In this document: positions 33,603-44,725 of the stretch, one piece after another
How the letters are laid out: each line of letters starts with the position of its first letter
Numbering within the stretch: position 1 is the stretch's first letter
Assembly: GCF_001761485.1 (NCBI RefSeq)
Contig: NC_090773.1
Coordinates: 1,054,001-1,118,000 of the forward strand
Source of the DNA: Yarrowia lipolytica
Taxonomy: Eukaryota > Ascomycota > Dipodascomycetes > Dipodascales
Direction of reading: 5' to 3'
DNA length: 64,000 nt
Translations under genes and position numbers: made by a program
The notes under the pieces: model-generated
What the model was told of the DNA's origin: nothing
What the model saw: only the letters and a program-made list of their open reading frames with translations
Databases searched by the model: none

Positions 33603-34609
33603 AGTATTGTATATAGTTAAGGAGAGAACAGATCCCGATATCGAGGAGCTTACTCCGAGAGAATGGGCGTAAGAATGAAACACGAGATCCGTGCATGAGA
33701 GCTTGAACAGTATAATAGTATGGTTTATACGCTGCTCAAGATCACTACGACTCAATCTCACTGTAGATACTCAAACAGTGGTTAGATAGATCTCATTGCT
33801 TTACTGCTTTGAAGTCGCAACCAGTGGTATGTTTCTAGAGCTTCACTCTGAAAGACGTCTCCTCTGTAGACTAGATGGGGTCTACTGTAGCTTGAAGGAA
33901 GAGAGTCTCTAAAGATGTTGTAATTACGAAGTCCAAGAGTGTTTATTTTCCCTTAATGTTTGTCGCTTTTCCCTACAAGTAGCATATATGTACTTGTACT
34001 TTTCGTACCGGTACCAATCTGTACTTGTATTCGTTCAGTGATCGACCCTCTTTACCCTCCATAAATTTACATGGCTTTACTTGAGAATTATTCGCATTAC
34101 TTGGCCCATCCACTACAGCAATCAAATACACACCCCTCTAACACATCACAGTAGAAGTAAGAAACACCATTCACACAGTCTCAGACTTACTCGTAATAAA
34201 AATACAGCTATTCATTCTTTATAAATTAGTAGCATCACTCACAGCTAAGACAACACTCCTTCTCCCTGAAAAATCGTCCTGGTAGTCTTACTTGTAGTTT
34301 CCACAAACTTACATAAAGCCAATATGCCTCGTGTTAACTCCGAGGGGAGCATCTCAAGGTGCGAACCAAAACGTGGAAGAAGAGTCATCTATAGACAGCA
34401 AATATACCCAAAACAATGGTACGGCTCATGGGAGCGGATCTGGATATTCACAATTGTTCTCTGCTGACATTAAGAGAGGTTGCTGACTGCAGTGCCTGGC
34501 TTTGCCCATCGTAGCTACAGTACATAGTGTAGTCTTACTCCCGTTTAAGCTCATCTCCAGTACAGCACCTACGTGATATCCGCTCATCATCACTGCACCA
34601 TTACACACT
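33603..34609. other. RSM7 3' region and SEC6 promoter
   Basis: 1 kb without a gene. It is notable for three copies of the TACTTGTA/TACAAGTA motif within 56 bases (33974-33981, 33991-33998 and 34022-34029) with a GTACCGGTAC palindrome between the second and third. Another lies near 34289. Confidence 0.6.
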
Positions 34610-37087
34610 ATGCAATCGTCTTCGGCTTCGGTTCACGGCAGCGTCCATCCGGCGGACGCGGTGATGGAGAGCGCCGTCGCCCGGGTGGCCGAGCTGCTCA
34701 AGCGGTCCGACGACCTGGACAAGGTCGAGCTCATCACCCAGCGTCTGCAGCGAGAAAAGGCCGCCATAGATGTGCAGCTCAAGGCCGAGGTCAAGTCGCA
34801 CATTGACTCGACTGGCGGCGCTGTTATCAAGCTGGCGGATTCTAAGCGAATCATGGCCGAAATCAAGGGCGAGCTCATGAAGATCGACCGACTGTGTTCC
34901 GAGTCGCAGCTGTCCGTGAGGGACTTTGAGAAAATCAACCGACTTGCCAACATTCACAGAAACTTCATCAAGACCCAGGAGTTTGCCGACAACATGAAAT
35001 CGCTTCATGGTCGTATCCAGCAGGTCAATGACATGATCGAAGACGATTGTGGAGACGGCCAGGGAGGCATCGAGGCCCAGCTGGACTCGCGAGTACCCAA
35101 CCTGCTCACGATCCACTACATGCTCTCCGAAATGCGCGACTTCCGTGATTCCGCCATGTTTCACGCGGAAAAAGCCAGTGAAGATACTCGAAGAACCACC
35201 ATCAAGCACTTCGCTCCCCTGGATCCTCTGATTGCCAAGTTCGACCGGGTCGTGGAAGATGTGGGAGGCAACCTGCTGGAGTTCATCCGAAGCGGCAACA
35301 CATCACTGGTCGTACGACTCGCGAAAATCATCGATCTCGAAGAACGAGAAGATCTCAAGGCCACTGTTCTTCTGGAAGTGAATGGAAAGGCCAAACAGCA
35401 AAACGGAGGTACAGGAGGAGGATTCCGATCTCCCCACATGAATGGAAACAGCAACAACAAAAACAACAGCATGAGCGTGACTCTGGGTAACAATGTCGCT
35501 CCTCGATCCCCCAGGGGTTATCCTACCTTGTTCCTTCGAGCCATGGAAAAGTCCATCAAGGACTCGTTTGAAGCATGCATTGAGTCTTTCCCCGGGGACT
35601 GCATCACGCTGCTCGAGAACCTGGCATGGATTTATACCGATTTGGAGCTCACCCGAATGGAATTGGCTACTCTGGTGCCCAAACGATGGCAGATTTTCGA
35701 CACGGTGCTCAAGTTCTACCATGTGGAGACCCACAATCTGCTGGATCAGGTGCTGGCTACAGATCCCGACGCACAGTCCATTCTGGCTATTCTCAACTAC
35801 GTCAAAGACTACTACGACACGATGAAAAAGGGCTTTTCCGTGTCTAAGGAGCAGCTTCAGCCCCCTCTTCTGGACGGCAAGGAGAACGATCTGTATGACG
35901 ACTACATGAAGCTCATTGTCAACAAGCTCAACGAGTGGATGGAGAACTTGGCCACCACTGAGCGCCAGGCCTTCATCAACCGAGACAATGCTCCTGAAAT
36001 GGACAACGACGGACGATATGCTCTGCAGGGTGAGGTGATCACGTTCAAGATGATCACCCAGCAGATTGAGGTTGCTGCCGACTCGCAGCAGGGCAGAATT
36101 CTCGCTGGAGTTGTCGAGGAGTGTGGTAATGTGCTCAAGGAGCGACAAGCATCCTGGGAGGCCATTATGACCAAGGAGGTCAAGAAGGAGATTCGAGTGG
36201 CCCAGCTGCTGCGAGACAAAAAGAAGCGAAAGGAGGCCGAAAAGGCCCTGGCCAATGGACAAGACATTGATTCAGACGACGAGCTGCAAAACAATGCCGG
36301 TCTGGTTGATTACATGATCGCTCTTGCCAACGACCAGATCCGAGGAGCCGATTACACCGAGGCTCTGAGCTCCAAGGTGGCTCCTGTGGTGTCTCAGAAG
36401 TACTCTACCCAAATTACCAGCACCCTGGAGACCGTTTCCGATGGCTACGTTGCGTTTGCTAAGCTATGTACCAACTCGCTCATCGAGATCATCTTTTCAG
36501 ATCTCAAACCTGCATTCGACATTCTGTTCGAGACCTCGACCATTGGTGCTTCGGCCTGGTACAAGGGCATCCCCATGTCTCAGATCACAGATACTCTGGC
36601 TGAGTACTACGGCGATGTCCAGTCTCACATGAACCCTCTTTTGATTGAGGTGTTCCTTGACGATCTTCTGGACGAGACTGTTCTTCATTATCTGCAGTCT
36701 CTGCGGTCCGGCAAGCACCACAAGGTGTCTCTCAAGCTGCCCAAGGCGTCGGTTCAGATCAAGCAGGACATTGGAAAGATGTACGATTTCTTCGACGAAC
36801 ACCATTCGTCCCGAGAACACGTGCAGCAGGTATTCAAGGTGTTTGAACATCTGCTGTGGATTCTGGAGTCGCCTATTGAGGAGCTTGGAGATAAATACAC
36901 ACAGCTGAAGGCTGAATTCTGGGACTGTCCTCTGTCCTTCTTTGAGGCCGTGGTTAATGCCCGAAAGGATATCGACAGCAAGATGGCCAAGGAGCTCATC
37001 AGTGTTGTTCGTAGCGAAGCTCTTTTGGGAGGAGGACCAGAGGAGGAACTACAGCCTACTATTATGGGTAGATATGGACGAAGTTGA
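34610..37087 (+). CDS. SEC6: Exocyst complex component Sec6
   Basis: An 825-residue protein of the Sec6 family. Sec6 is a core subunit of the exocyst, which tethers secretory vesicles to the plasma membrane before SNARE fusion. The N-terminus is a helical, coiled-coil region (about 15-130, heptad-like with many L, I, K and E). An insertion rich in N and G follows near residues 265-290. The long C-terminal helical bundle runs from about 300 to 810, where the family is best conserved (for example LAWIYTDLELTRMELATLVP near 340). The length matches the family's 750-850. There is no intron. The start is the first ATG of the frame. Cytosolic, at sites of growth. Confidence 0.93.
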   Translation: MQSSSASVHGSVHPADAVMESAVARVAELLKRSDDLDKVELITQRLQREKAAIDVQLKAEVKSHIDSTGGAVIKLADSKRIMAEIKGELMKIDRLCSESQLSVRDFEKINRLANIHRNFIKTQEFADNMKSLHGRIQQVNDMIEDDCGDGQGGIEAQLDSRVPNLLTIHYMLSEMRDFRDSAMFHAEKASEDTRRTTIKHFAPLDPLIAKFDRVVEDVGGNLLEFIRSGNTSLVVRLAKIIDLEEREDLKATVLLEVNGKAKQQNGGTGGGFRSPHMNGNSNNKNNSMSVTLGNNVAPRSPRGYPTLFLRAMEKSIKDSFEACIESFPGDCITLLENLAWIYTDLELTRMELATLVPKRWQIFDTVLKFYHVETHNLLDQVLATDPDAQSILAILNYVKDYYDTMKKGFSVSKEQLQPPLLDGKENDLYDDYMKLIVNKLNEWMENLATTERQAFINRDNAPEMDNDGRYALQGEVITFKMITQQIEVAADSQQGRILAGVVEECGNVLKERQASWEAIMTKEVKKEIRVAQLLRDKKKRKEAEKALANGQDIDSDDELQNNAGLVDYMIALANDQIRGADYTEALSSKVAPVVSQKYSTQITSTLETVSDGYVAFAKLCTNSLIEIIFSDLKPAFDILFETSTIGASAWYKGIPMSQITDTLAEYYGDVQSHMNPLLIEVFLDDLLDETVLHYLQSLRSGKHHKVSLKLPKASVQIKQDIGKMYDFFDEHHSSREHVQQVFKVFEHLLWILESPIEELGDKYTQLKAEFWDCPLSFFEAVVNARKDIDSKMAKELISVVRSEALLGGGPEEELQPTIMGRYGRS

Positions 37088-39039
37088 TATGATGATGTAT
37101 AACAATGAATTATTTATGACACGGGAAAGAACAATCAGTGACGCGCGAGTGGAAAACAAGTTATACCATGGTTTCAATATCATGGAACTACCTTTTGAAT
37201 GTCAAAAGACACTACAAGTATAGTACATACTTCCTCGTACTTGTACCAGACAGTTCAACATGCGTACATAAACATATACTAGAACTGTTTATATACAGCT
37301 ATCAGGATATAGACAATGATGTTTACCCCAGAGTCTTCAGATGTGGGTCTAATAATAACAGATTCATCAATGGCTCGCATCTCAGGGGAAAAGGTCATAG
37401 TCGATACTCTCATATCTGTTGACGAGTCTTTTGAGCTTCAGACCAAGATCGACAACTAGAAGCTCTACTGTAGTTGCTCAGCTCAAGGGTTGATTGGACC
37501 AGGCCAAGGAGAACAGTATTCAGTTTTGCAGTTCTGCGCTTCAGTTGCTCTTTCTAAAAGTAGTACCCACCATGGACGCGACTCTTCGGGCAAATCCTCG
37601 GGATCTTCCGCTTCTTCTAGCTCCTCTGGGTTTCCCGGCCCCGACTCAGATCCCGTCAAGCTCTATCGCGTCTTTCAACTCTTGCCTACCGATAGTAGAA
37701 GTAGGGGAAGTAGAAATCCAAGCAGATGACTGTAGTAAGAGCGACAAGAGCTTTCCATCGATACATTGTGCATGTCTATTACGGGCGCCACTGACGCCGC
37801 AGTCACTACCAGTAGAAGCTTTGGGTGATGGTGCTCGAAGCTTCCTGGACAGAATCAGGACTGTATACTAGTACGAGAACGAGTGCGTGTACAATATGAG
37901 ACCATTCGCGGTAGCAGTCCATAGAATGTACCTGCGCCGAGCGCATTTCACAACCGATAGACACTTCAAGAATGGTATCGTAGCAACCTCTTTCTCCGGA
38001 CCGCATGCCTCCTCCCACAACGTCCCCACCATCCCTGTCACTGATAGTCATGGGACGCGTCTGCTTGTTGGTATACGAGCCACAGCCCCGGCAGCTGCAT
38101 GTCTCGGTTGCTATTTGCGGATGTACAGTGCGTTGCAAGGACATGGGCGTGTTCATCCAACCCGACAGTTATGTACAAGTACTGACGATGCGCCATTAAA
38201 AAGGTCGCGTGAGCATTATGTACTATTCGTGTCTACGTTGGTCGCTCTAATTGGTTTCCTTGTTGCTAGTCGAGCTTACAACCGAGCCTTACAGTAGGTT
38301 CTTCCACACACACTTTGAAAGCTCGTTTCTAACTGGGTTAGGACGGTGCGGCTGCGTACCTGGGGATGGTCGACGCGTACCAGCTGCTTGTACCATGGAT
38401 ATTATGGGAGATTTATCCGACAGCAACTAAAGGACCATGGCTCCGCCTCTGTTTCTGTTTCACCTGCAAAGTTTATCACCCGCTTGGACTTGTTCTTCGG
38501 CCACTTTTTCCCAGGCTCAAAATTAGACGACTCCTATTGTGCGCGCTGCTGCCACAGGGTTGGGGTACCACAAGGAACACTAGCGCATGATAAGAGCAAT
38601 CGAGCGGGGACCAAGATGGCGTTGGCGGTGATTTCGTGGAGATTGGGCAACGGAAATGGCTACTGTAGACGCCGCAACATATTTTACAGGTCTTTTCCCA
38701 ATGGGTTGACCGCACAGTTTGTCGCGTTTTATACACCTCTGCTTCTGCTCCCTCCCCATTTCTGCAGCACGTGACCAACCCAAATGTTTGTGAAGACTAT
38801 CCCAAGGTGCATTTTCATGCTCCTCCCCATCAGGTTGTGTGGCAACATTTCTTTCAGTGTATTCGACTCTACCCAAGCAAGCGACCAATTTCTTGCACCC
38901 CACATCCACCACACACCCCGTGTAATTGTTTTCCACCCAAAAAGCATCCCCTTGCAATTGTCGTGAGACCAAGACTAATAGTCCACTGAATACCCCCTCC
39001 CTCAAAACACCTTCATCTGTCCGTCAAAGCCCATTCGAC
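37088..39039. other. SEC6 3' region and CHO1 promoter
   Basis: 2 kb without a confident gene. Overlapping frames at 37490-37729 and 37494-37871 have serine-rich or mixed content with no family match. TACTTGTA/TACAAGTA motifs lie at 37213-37220, 37238-37245 and near 38174. An E-box gCACGTGAcc lies at 38767-38775, about 270 bases before CHO1, where bHLH control of phospholipid genes would be expected. Confidence 0.55.
38767..38775. promoter_or_regulatory. E-box CACGTG upstream of CHO1
   Basis: GCACGTGAC about 265 bases before the CHO1 ATG. Ino2/Ino4-type bHLH factors, and the related Yas1/Yas2 of Yarrowia, bind CANNTG sites at lipid genes, and Cbf1 binds GCACGTGA exactly. Which one acts here is not shown. 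Confidence 0.4.
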
Positions 39040-39750
39040 ATGTCTGAAATCCGACGACGAGGCTCCTTTCTCAGCCCAAGCCCCCAGCCCGAGGCCCCCA
39101 ACGAGCAGGACATTGTGGAATTCACCCAGGACAACCACCACTTTTCCATGATCCGACAGCTGCACATGGCCGACTATATCACCATGCTCAACGGCTTCTG
39201 TGGCTTCATGGCCATCATCCAGTGCATGCGGTTTAACGAGACCCAGGACACAAAGTACATTGTGCGAGCAATGTGGTGTGTGCCCCTGGGCTTCTTTTTC
39301 GACGTGTTTGACGGCCGAGTGGCCCGATGGAGAAAGAAGGCCAGTCTTATGGGCCAGGAACTGGACTCTCTGGCAGACCTCATTTCCTTTGGAGTCGCCC
39401 CTGCATCCATTGCCTTTTCCATTGGCGCCAAATCCACCATTGACACCGTGCTGCTCACCATCTTTGTGCTGTGCGGTCTTTCCCGTCTGGCCCGGTTCAA
39501 CGTGACCGTGGCCAACATCCCCAAGGACAAGAGCGGCAAGTCCAAGTACTTTGAGGGCACTCCCATCCCCACCACTCTGGCTCTGGTGGGCATGATGGCC
39601 TACTGGGTCTCCAAGGGCTACATCAATGATCAGCTGCCTCTGGGTGTGCTGTTTGCCGGCACCGCTCTCGAGGTGCACGTGGCCACCTTCATCTTCACTC
39701 TGTCCGGATCGGCCATGATCTCCAAGAGCTTGAAGCTGCCCAAGCTGTAG
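39040..39750 (+). CDS. CHO1: Phosphatidylserine synthase (CDP-diacylglycerol-serine O-phosphatidyltransferase)
   Basis: A 236-residue integral membrane enzyme that makes phosphatidylserine from CDP-diacylglycerol and serine in the endoplasmic reticulum. This is the entry step to the de novo PE and PC route. The CDP-alcohol phosphotransferase signature is complete: D88-x2-D91-G92-x2-A95-R96-x8-G105-x3-D109-x3-D113, which binds the metal ions and the CDP group. Hydrophobic spans lie on both sides, near 46-62, 78-90, 115-150 and 180-225. The short hydrophilic N-terminus is typical of fungal Cho1. The start is the first ATG in the frame; the frame continues upstream without an ATG. Confidence 0.95.
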   Translation: MSEIRRRGSFLSPSPQPEAPNEQDIVEFTQDNHHFSMIRQLHMADYITMLNGFCGFMAIIQCMRFNETQDTKYIVRAMWCVPLGFFFDVFDGRVARWRKKASLMGQELDSLADLISFGVAPASIAFSIGAKSTIDTVLLTIFVLCGLSRLARFNVTVANIPKDKSGKSKYFEGTPIPTTLALVGMMAYWVSKGYINDQLPLGVLFAGTALEVHVATFIFTLSGSAMISKSLKLPKL

Positions 39751-42310
39751 AGCTCGTCAGAGACTGACATCTTGAGAGGGAAGTAAAAAACAGGCTACAA
39801 GGGTAGGTCCATTCATCCGGTCTAACTATATATATAAGTATTTCAACATGCGATTCAGAGCCGAACACCGAGCGACGGTATTTCGGTGGTATAACTGTAG
39901 TGGTGTTTGTATAGATGTTTTTCGTAGTTGGCCATCATCCACTCTATCTATGCGGCTCTGACGGATCAGGAAGGTCCAGGGGCATACTTCGATCATGTTG
40001 ACATCTGCAAAGAGGTGCAAGAACGGCTGTCAGCAAGTGGGGGTGTGTCGACATGTGTGGGGTGGTTTATGTGTGATATTTCTGGGCGTGATGGGTGTGT
40101 ATTATTACTGAAGTTATCTGGTACTTAGACTGTCAAGTATGATTCAAGTATTGAGAGTATCCCAGAGCCAGAGTGTCCCGGAGCCAGAGTGGGTCCGAAT
40201 ACAGACTAGTCGCACAGTACATACGTAATTATGAGAGACATGTCATCAAGAGCAAAGGGAGTTGGTGTGATAATGGCAGTAGAGAACGAGTTCAAATCAC
40301 GGTATCGTACAATACTTATACCGAGCAACTTTCCTTACGCATTCTGCCTAATAGATGAACCACTAATTGCTCGATATTGCAGACAGTACCAGAACATTCT
40401 GGGAACTGTACGCACGGCACTTTTACATAATTTCCGTACCGCTATCATAATCTTACATACTGTTCTCCACCGCCAGCTAAGGTCAGACACTACAAGTAGC
40501 AACCACAGTCGCGTTCACATAACAATGCGCCCCATGTCATCGTCTACAGTATTGGCGGAGCGGTGGCAGCGTGTCTGGTTTTGAAATGAAGCAACACAGT
40601 GGTTTCGTTGTTTCCGGATAGACATTGCACGAGTAGTACCGGTGCTGGTATGATGATATCTCTACTACTTGCTACGATACTGTATCTTGGTATCTTAGTC
40701 GTATCGCATGTACTCTTATTAATTCACGTCGCACTCGCTTGAAATATTTTATTGGCTTGGCGACTGCGACTTGGACTGATGGGGCTGGCTATATCATACA
40801 ATATGGCGGCATGTGTCATATGTCAGCCAGTACGAAGGGGTGTGGGCGGGTATTTGCTGGCGCTTACAGAGCAGGACATTCGACCGAGATCGCATTCGAC
40901 CGAGCATCGCATTCGATCGAGCATCGCATTCGATCGAGCATATTTCGCTCGCTCCCTGGAACCGGTATGCACTGTAGTGATAGTCTCGTGCTACCGATAC
41001 TTGCACTCGTCGTCCAGGTCCTACAAGTACGCAGTTGGCAGTTTCTGCTATGCTCTAACTTCATACCAATGCGAATCTCTCATGCACAAGATACATAAAC
41101 AATGGACTTGACGGGAGAACCCAGACCCAAAGTAGTGACGTAATGACAGCCCTGTTAGCCAATGGAGATGCAGGAGTTGCTCGTTTCTACGAGCACCCGT
41201 CAAATGGGGCCACTGCGCGCGCTTTCGACACACGTCACATCTATCAGCCAGACGGCTCCGCCCCCAGACTGGCTCTACGGTCGTCTGTTGCTCATCATAC
41301 TCAGAGTTATCCCTTTCTCGCCGATCGAGATTGTTTGCAAAGTCTCAGGTGCGCCCGTTTAACTCGGCTGTCTTACCAAACGTTTATATTTTTTTTATAT
41401 TTTTTTTTTGCGTACTTGTACCATGAATGGTCTCTAAGACCCGAGGCTAATACGACACGGTGGTCAAGGGCCCAAAATATATATGCCGCAAACGTTGGAC
41501 GTCGAACAAAGACGCCGCCGCCCGCAAGAGGCAGACAAGGACGCCCGGGCGCTCCAGGTGGTGGCCCATTAACACCATCCCATGCACGCCAACACGTTAC
41601 CCGGCCGTTTCTAGAAGAGTGACAATGGGTCGTCCCATACCGCCTTTAGCTTTGTACTGGCCAAAAACAGGCATAAACTTTCAGGCGTAGACAGTGGGGA
41701 TGACAAGACAAGCACCCCCGTACACAGCAGCCGCCGAGGCCGTAGAGGAGGCACTAGGACGGCTCTCGTACAATTAGCAAGGCAAAACATTGGTGATGTC
41801 CCTGCCGGACCTCGGCCCGTCGCAAGCCGTTTGAGTTTGACTGGTCCCTGAGTCCAGTGGCTACCGTGCTTTTTAAGTCTATCAACAGTGTACTGCATCG
41901 AACTTTCAGTCAGTCACCGTAGGGCGGGCTGCATTTCGCACTGCGCAGATGTACTGAATTCAAAGTAAAAATAGAACGATAGACGGAATAACATGGGTAA
42001 GAGAGGATTTAGGACCCGTGTAAAGAGCCCAATGTCGCAGTCTACTCGGGGGGTGGTCAATGCCAGGCCTCTTTTCCTTAGCCCAGCAAGAATACCCCAA
42101 ATCAGAAACCACTAATGCATCCTGTACAGGCCTCCGCTTCCACCTCCCATTAATCAAGGCTATTACCTAAAATCCATATACTCACAGAGTATGCCCAACT
42201 CCCAGCCGCGCCCCCAACTTTACCACAGCAGCGTTCACCTTTCCCTTTCCCTATCCCACCACCCTGAGCACGACACGGCTGAGAGACTGGTAAGAAAACA
42301 GAAGCAGCAA
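39751..42310. other. CHO1 3' region and SLM-like promoter
   Basis: 2.6 kb without a supported gene. It holds a short imperfect repeat (cccagagccagagtgt, then cccggagccagagtgg) near 40159-40192, a 17-bp tandem repeat at 40877-40940, T-rich tracts at 41386-41410 and TACAAGTA-type motifs near 40492 and 41022. The frame at 41143-41622 crosses the T-tracts and has no family match. The last 120 bases before the next gene are CT-rich, and one upstream in-frame ATG (42191) exists. Confidence 0.55.
40877..40940. repeat. 17-bp tandem repeat, about 3.8 copies
   Basis: Units of the form cattcgaccgagcatcg, with two drifting to cattcgatcgagcatcg. Every copy carries TCGA(C/T)CGA, a near or full palindrome. 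It is intergenic, with no known counterpart. Confidence 0.85.
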
Positions 42311-44725
42311 ATGACCATGGACGCCACAGACACTCTGTCGGTCGCCTACTGCCCCGTGCCCATCAACGGCAACCCCACCGAGGTGCTGGCCAACCGGTTT
42401 TCGGCCTGGCGCAAAATCATCCGAGCCCTGCTCGTCTACTTCAAGGAGGCGGTTTCGGTCCAAGAGGAGGTCACTCGACAACACGTGCGGTTGGGCACGG
42501 CCGTCAACTTTCCGTTTTTCGCCAACGGCACCGCCGACATGTCCAAGCATACGGTCCAGAAGGATCGCGAGGCCCTGGACCCCCAGGACTCCAACGTGAC
42601 CGACGCCCGGTCGGTAGCGGCCAAGTCGACCGCCGGATCGCTGTGGGCAGGCGGCTTCCACCAAAACAGCACGTCGCACGAGGACGAGGCAATTCGCGCC
42701 ATGTTCCAGCCCTACGGCCACGGCTCCATTGCCGATCTGCCCGGCGACCTCATTGCCTACCACCGAACCCAGGCGGCCCACGCGTCGCAGCTGGCCAAGG
42801 AGCTGGCCAAGAACCTGATCCCTCGGCTCGATGATCTGCGGCGTGACCTGCTGGTCAAGATCAAGGAGATCAAGGGCCTGTCGTCGGACTTCAAAAACAC
42901 CTACGCCAAGGAACAAGGTCTTACCGAGCAGCACGTGGCCTCTCTACAGCAGGCCATCAAGGTGCTGACTAGCGGGGGACCTCTACAGGGCAAGCAGGAC
43001 CCGGCACTGGTGCGGTACCAGCTCGAGAAGCAGCTGGGACGGCAAATCTCAGAGGAAAACTACCTGCAGGACGCGTACAACAACCTGCAAAACAGCGGCA
43101 AGGAGCTGGAGAAGGTGGTGGTCATGGAGATCCAGCAGGCTCTCGACCACTTTGCGCAGCTCAATTCGGCTGCTGCCACGGCTCTACAGCAGCTGGTGGA
43201 CAAGTTTGTTGTCGACGGCTTTGTGGCTCGAGAGCCCGCAGCCGAGTGGACCGCCTTTGTGTCTACTGACCCCAACTTTGTCGATACTGCTACTCCCTCT
43301 CGATCTATCGACGAGATTGAGTACCCCTACCGAGGCGATCCTCTCACCTGCGAGCTGCGATCGGGCCAGCTGGAGCGACGGTCCAAGTACCTCAAGAGCT
43401 ACAGCCGGGCCTTCTACGTGTTGACCCCGTCATTTCTGCACGAGTTCAAGAGCGGCGATCGGGCCAAACACCCCGTACCGGTTATGTCTCTGGCGCTGGA
43501 CGAGTGCCAGATTTCGGCCGACTCCAAGTCGTCCAGCGGGTCGCACAAGTTTGTGCTCAAGACCAAGCAGGGCGACTCGTCGCGGGGCCACAATTGGGTA
43601 TTCCGGGTCGAGTCTGCTGACGCTCTGCAACAGTGGATGAAGGACATCCAGACCCTCACCTCGATTAAGGATGTGCGTGCACGAGCTCTAAAGTTTAATG
43701 CCCCTAGGGTTGCTCCATCACGGCAGCAGGTTAATGGCCACAGCAACAGTAACCAGCACAACCATACTGAAGTGAACAACGCAGTCCCAGCTAACATCAA
43801 CAACGTTGACTCTGCACACAACGCTTCCACACACAGCAACGCATCCAACGCCATCCCCACAGGAATTGCCACCGCAACAGCAACCGCAACCGCAACCGCC
43901 TACCCCAACGACACAAACACCACTATCGCCACCGACCCAGTAGCCGATAGTGTCGACAACAACAACCCCCTGCCCACGTCTGCCGACTCCGAAATCCCTG
44001 CCCTACCCCATTCAGCTCGCGAAATGAGTGGATCTCTCCTGGCCTCGGCCCATCGAAAACACATGGAAGAGCCCCAGCAGGTGTTCGACGAACCCGACGA
44101 GTTCGAAAGCCCAAGCGAAGCCACCAAGCAGGACCCTCTGGTCGACGAAAAGTCCAACTTTGGTTACGACAACCCTCGAAACAGAACCATTGACGACTAC
44201 GAGGAAAACCAGCATGTAGGCGAGGTGCCCCGGGTGCAGTCGCGACAAAACTCTCGAAAGTTCTCCGTCGACCAGGGCCCCGCCCTGCCCGGTCTGGCCG
44301 AGATCAAGGCTGCCCAGGCTGCCGCAGGAGCCGACTCGGACGTGTTTGAGTACGACAACGAGAACCCCGACGCCGGCAACACTCTCAAGACCGAAAAGGA
44401 CGAGTTTGTGCCTGCCCACTCCGATCTGCCCGTCCATGTCGAGCGACGGCTCACCATGTCCAACCACAAGGAGGACGGGGACGCTGCCCAGAATGCCCCT
44501 CGAGACCACACCGAGGTGGGCGCTGATGCCCACGACGTGATCGAGCGACAGAGAAAGTACTCTGTGTCGTCCACGGGCAAGCGAGGCCCTCCCTCTCGAA
44601 AAGCCACGGGATCCTACGGCACTACTGATGACCTCAAGCCTTTGTCCGAGGCTCAGCCCGCCGACGGCAAGGGCTCTCTGTTCTTTGCCAACGGTCTTCC
44701 TGACACCACTTCTGGTGCTAAATAA
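42311..44725 (+). CDS. SLM1: Slm1/Slm2-type PI(4,5)P2-binding PH-domain protein
   Basis: An 804-residue relative of yeast Slm1 and Slm2, plasma-membrane proteins that bind PI(4,5)P2 and relay membrane stress from eisosomes to TORC2. The N-terminal signature NPTEVLANRFSAWRKIIRALL (here split for reading: residues about 18-38) opens an F-BAR-like helical region to about residue 290. A PH domain spans about 335-450, ending in the usual tryptophan (QWMKDIQ). The C-terminal 350 residues are disordered, rich in N, H, T, A and acids, and carry a TATATATATA run coded by ACCGCA repeats. Serine-rich RxxS sites such as SRQNSRKFS and RQRKYSVSS suit AGC kinases. I chose the ATG at 42311; 42317 has a better context, and a longer frame from 42191 would add 40 low-complexity residues that read like leader. 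Confidence 0.88.
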   Translation: MTMDATDTLSVAYCPVPINGNPTEVLANRFSAWRKIIRALLVYFKEAVSVQEEVTRQHVRLGTAVNFPFFANGTADMSKHTVQKDREALDPQDSNVTDARSVAAKSTAGSLWAGGFHQNSTSHEDEAIRAMFQPYGHGSIADLPGDLIAYHRTQAAHASQLAKELAKNLIPRLDDLRRDLLVKIKEIKGLSSDFKNTYAKEQGLTEQHVASLQQAIKVLTSGGPLQGKQDPALVRYQLEKQLGRQISEENYLQDAYNNLQNSGKELEKVVVMEIQQALDHFAQLNSAAATALQQLVDKFVVDGFVAREPAAEWTAFVSTDPNFVDTATPSRSIDEIEYPYRGDPLTCELRSGQLERRSKYLKSYSRAFYVLTPSFLHEFKSGDRAKHPVPVMSLALDECQISADSKSSSGSHKFVLKTKQGDSSRGHNWVFRVESADALQQWMKDIQTLTSIKDVRARALKFNAPRVAPSRQQVNGHSNSNQHNHTEVNNAVPANINNVDSAHNASTHSNASNAIPTGIATATATATATAYPNDTNTTIATDPVADSVDNNNPLPTSADSEIPALPHSAREMSGSLLASAHRKHMEEPQQVFDEPDEFESPSEATKQDPLVDEKSNFGYDNPRNRTIDDYEENQHVGEVPRVQSRQNSRKFSVDQGPALPGLAEIKAAQAAAGADSDVFEYDNENPDAGNTLKTEKDEFVPAHSDLPVHVERRLTMSNHKEDGDAAQNAPRDHTEVGADAHDVIERQRKYSVSSTGKRGPPSRKATGSYGTTDDLKPLSEAQPADGKGSLFFANGLPDTTSGAK

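Noticed and set aside
37494-37871. 125-codon frame between SEC6 and CHO1
   Set aside because: It overlaps another frame of similar length in a different phase, and neither has a match or biased codon use. A small real gene cannot be excluded.
41143-41622. 159-codon frame before the SLM-like gene
   Set aside because: It crosses T-runs, has mixed composition and no family match.
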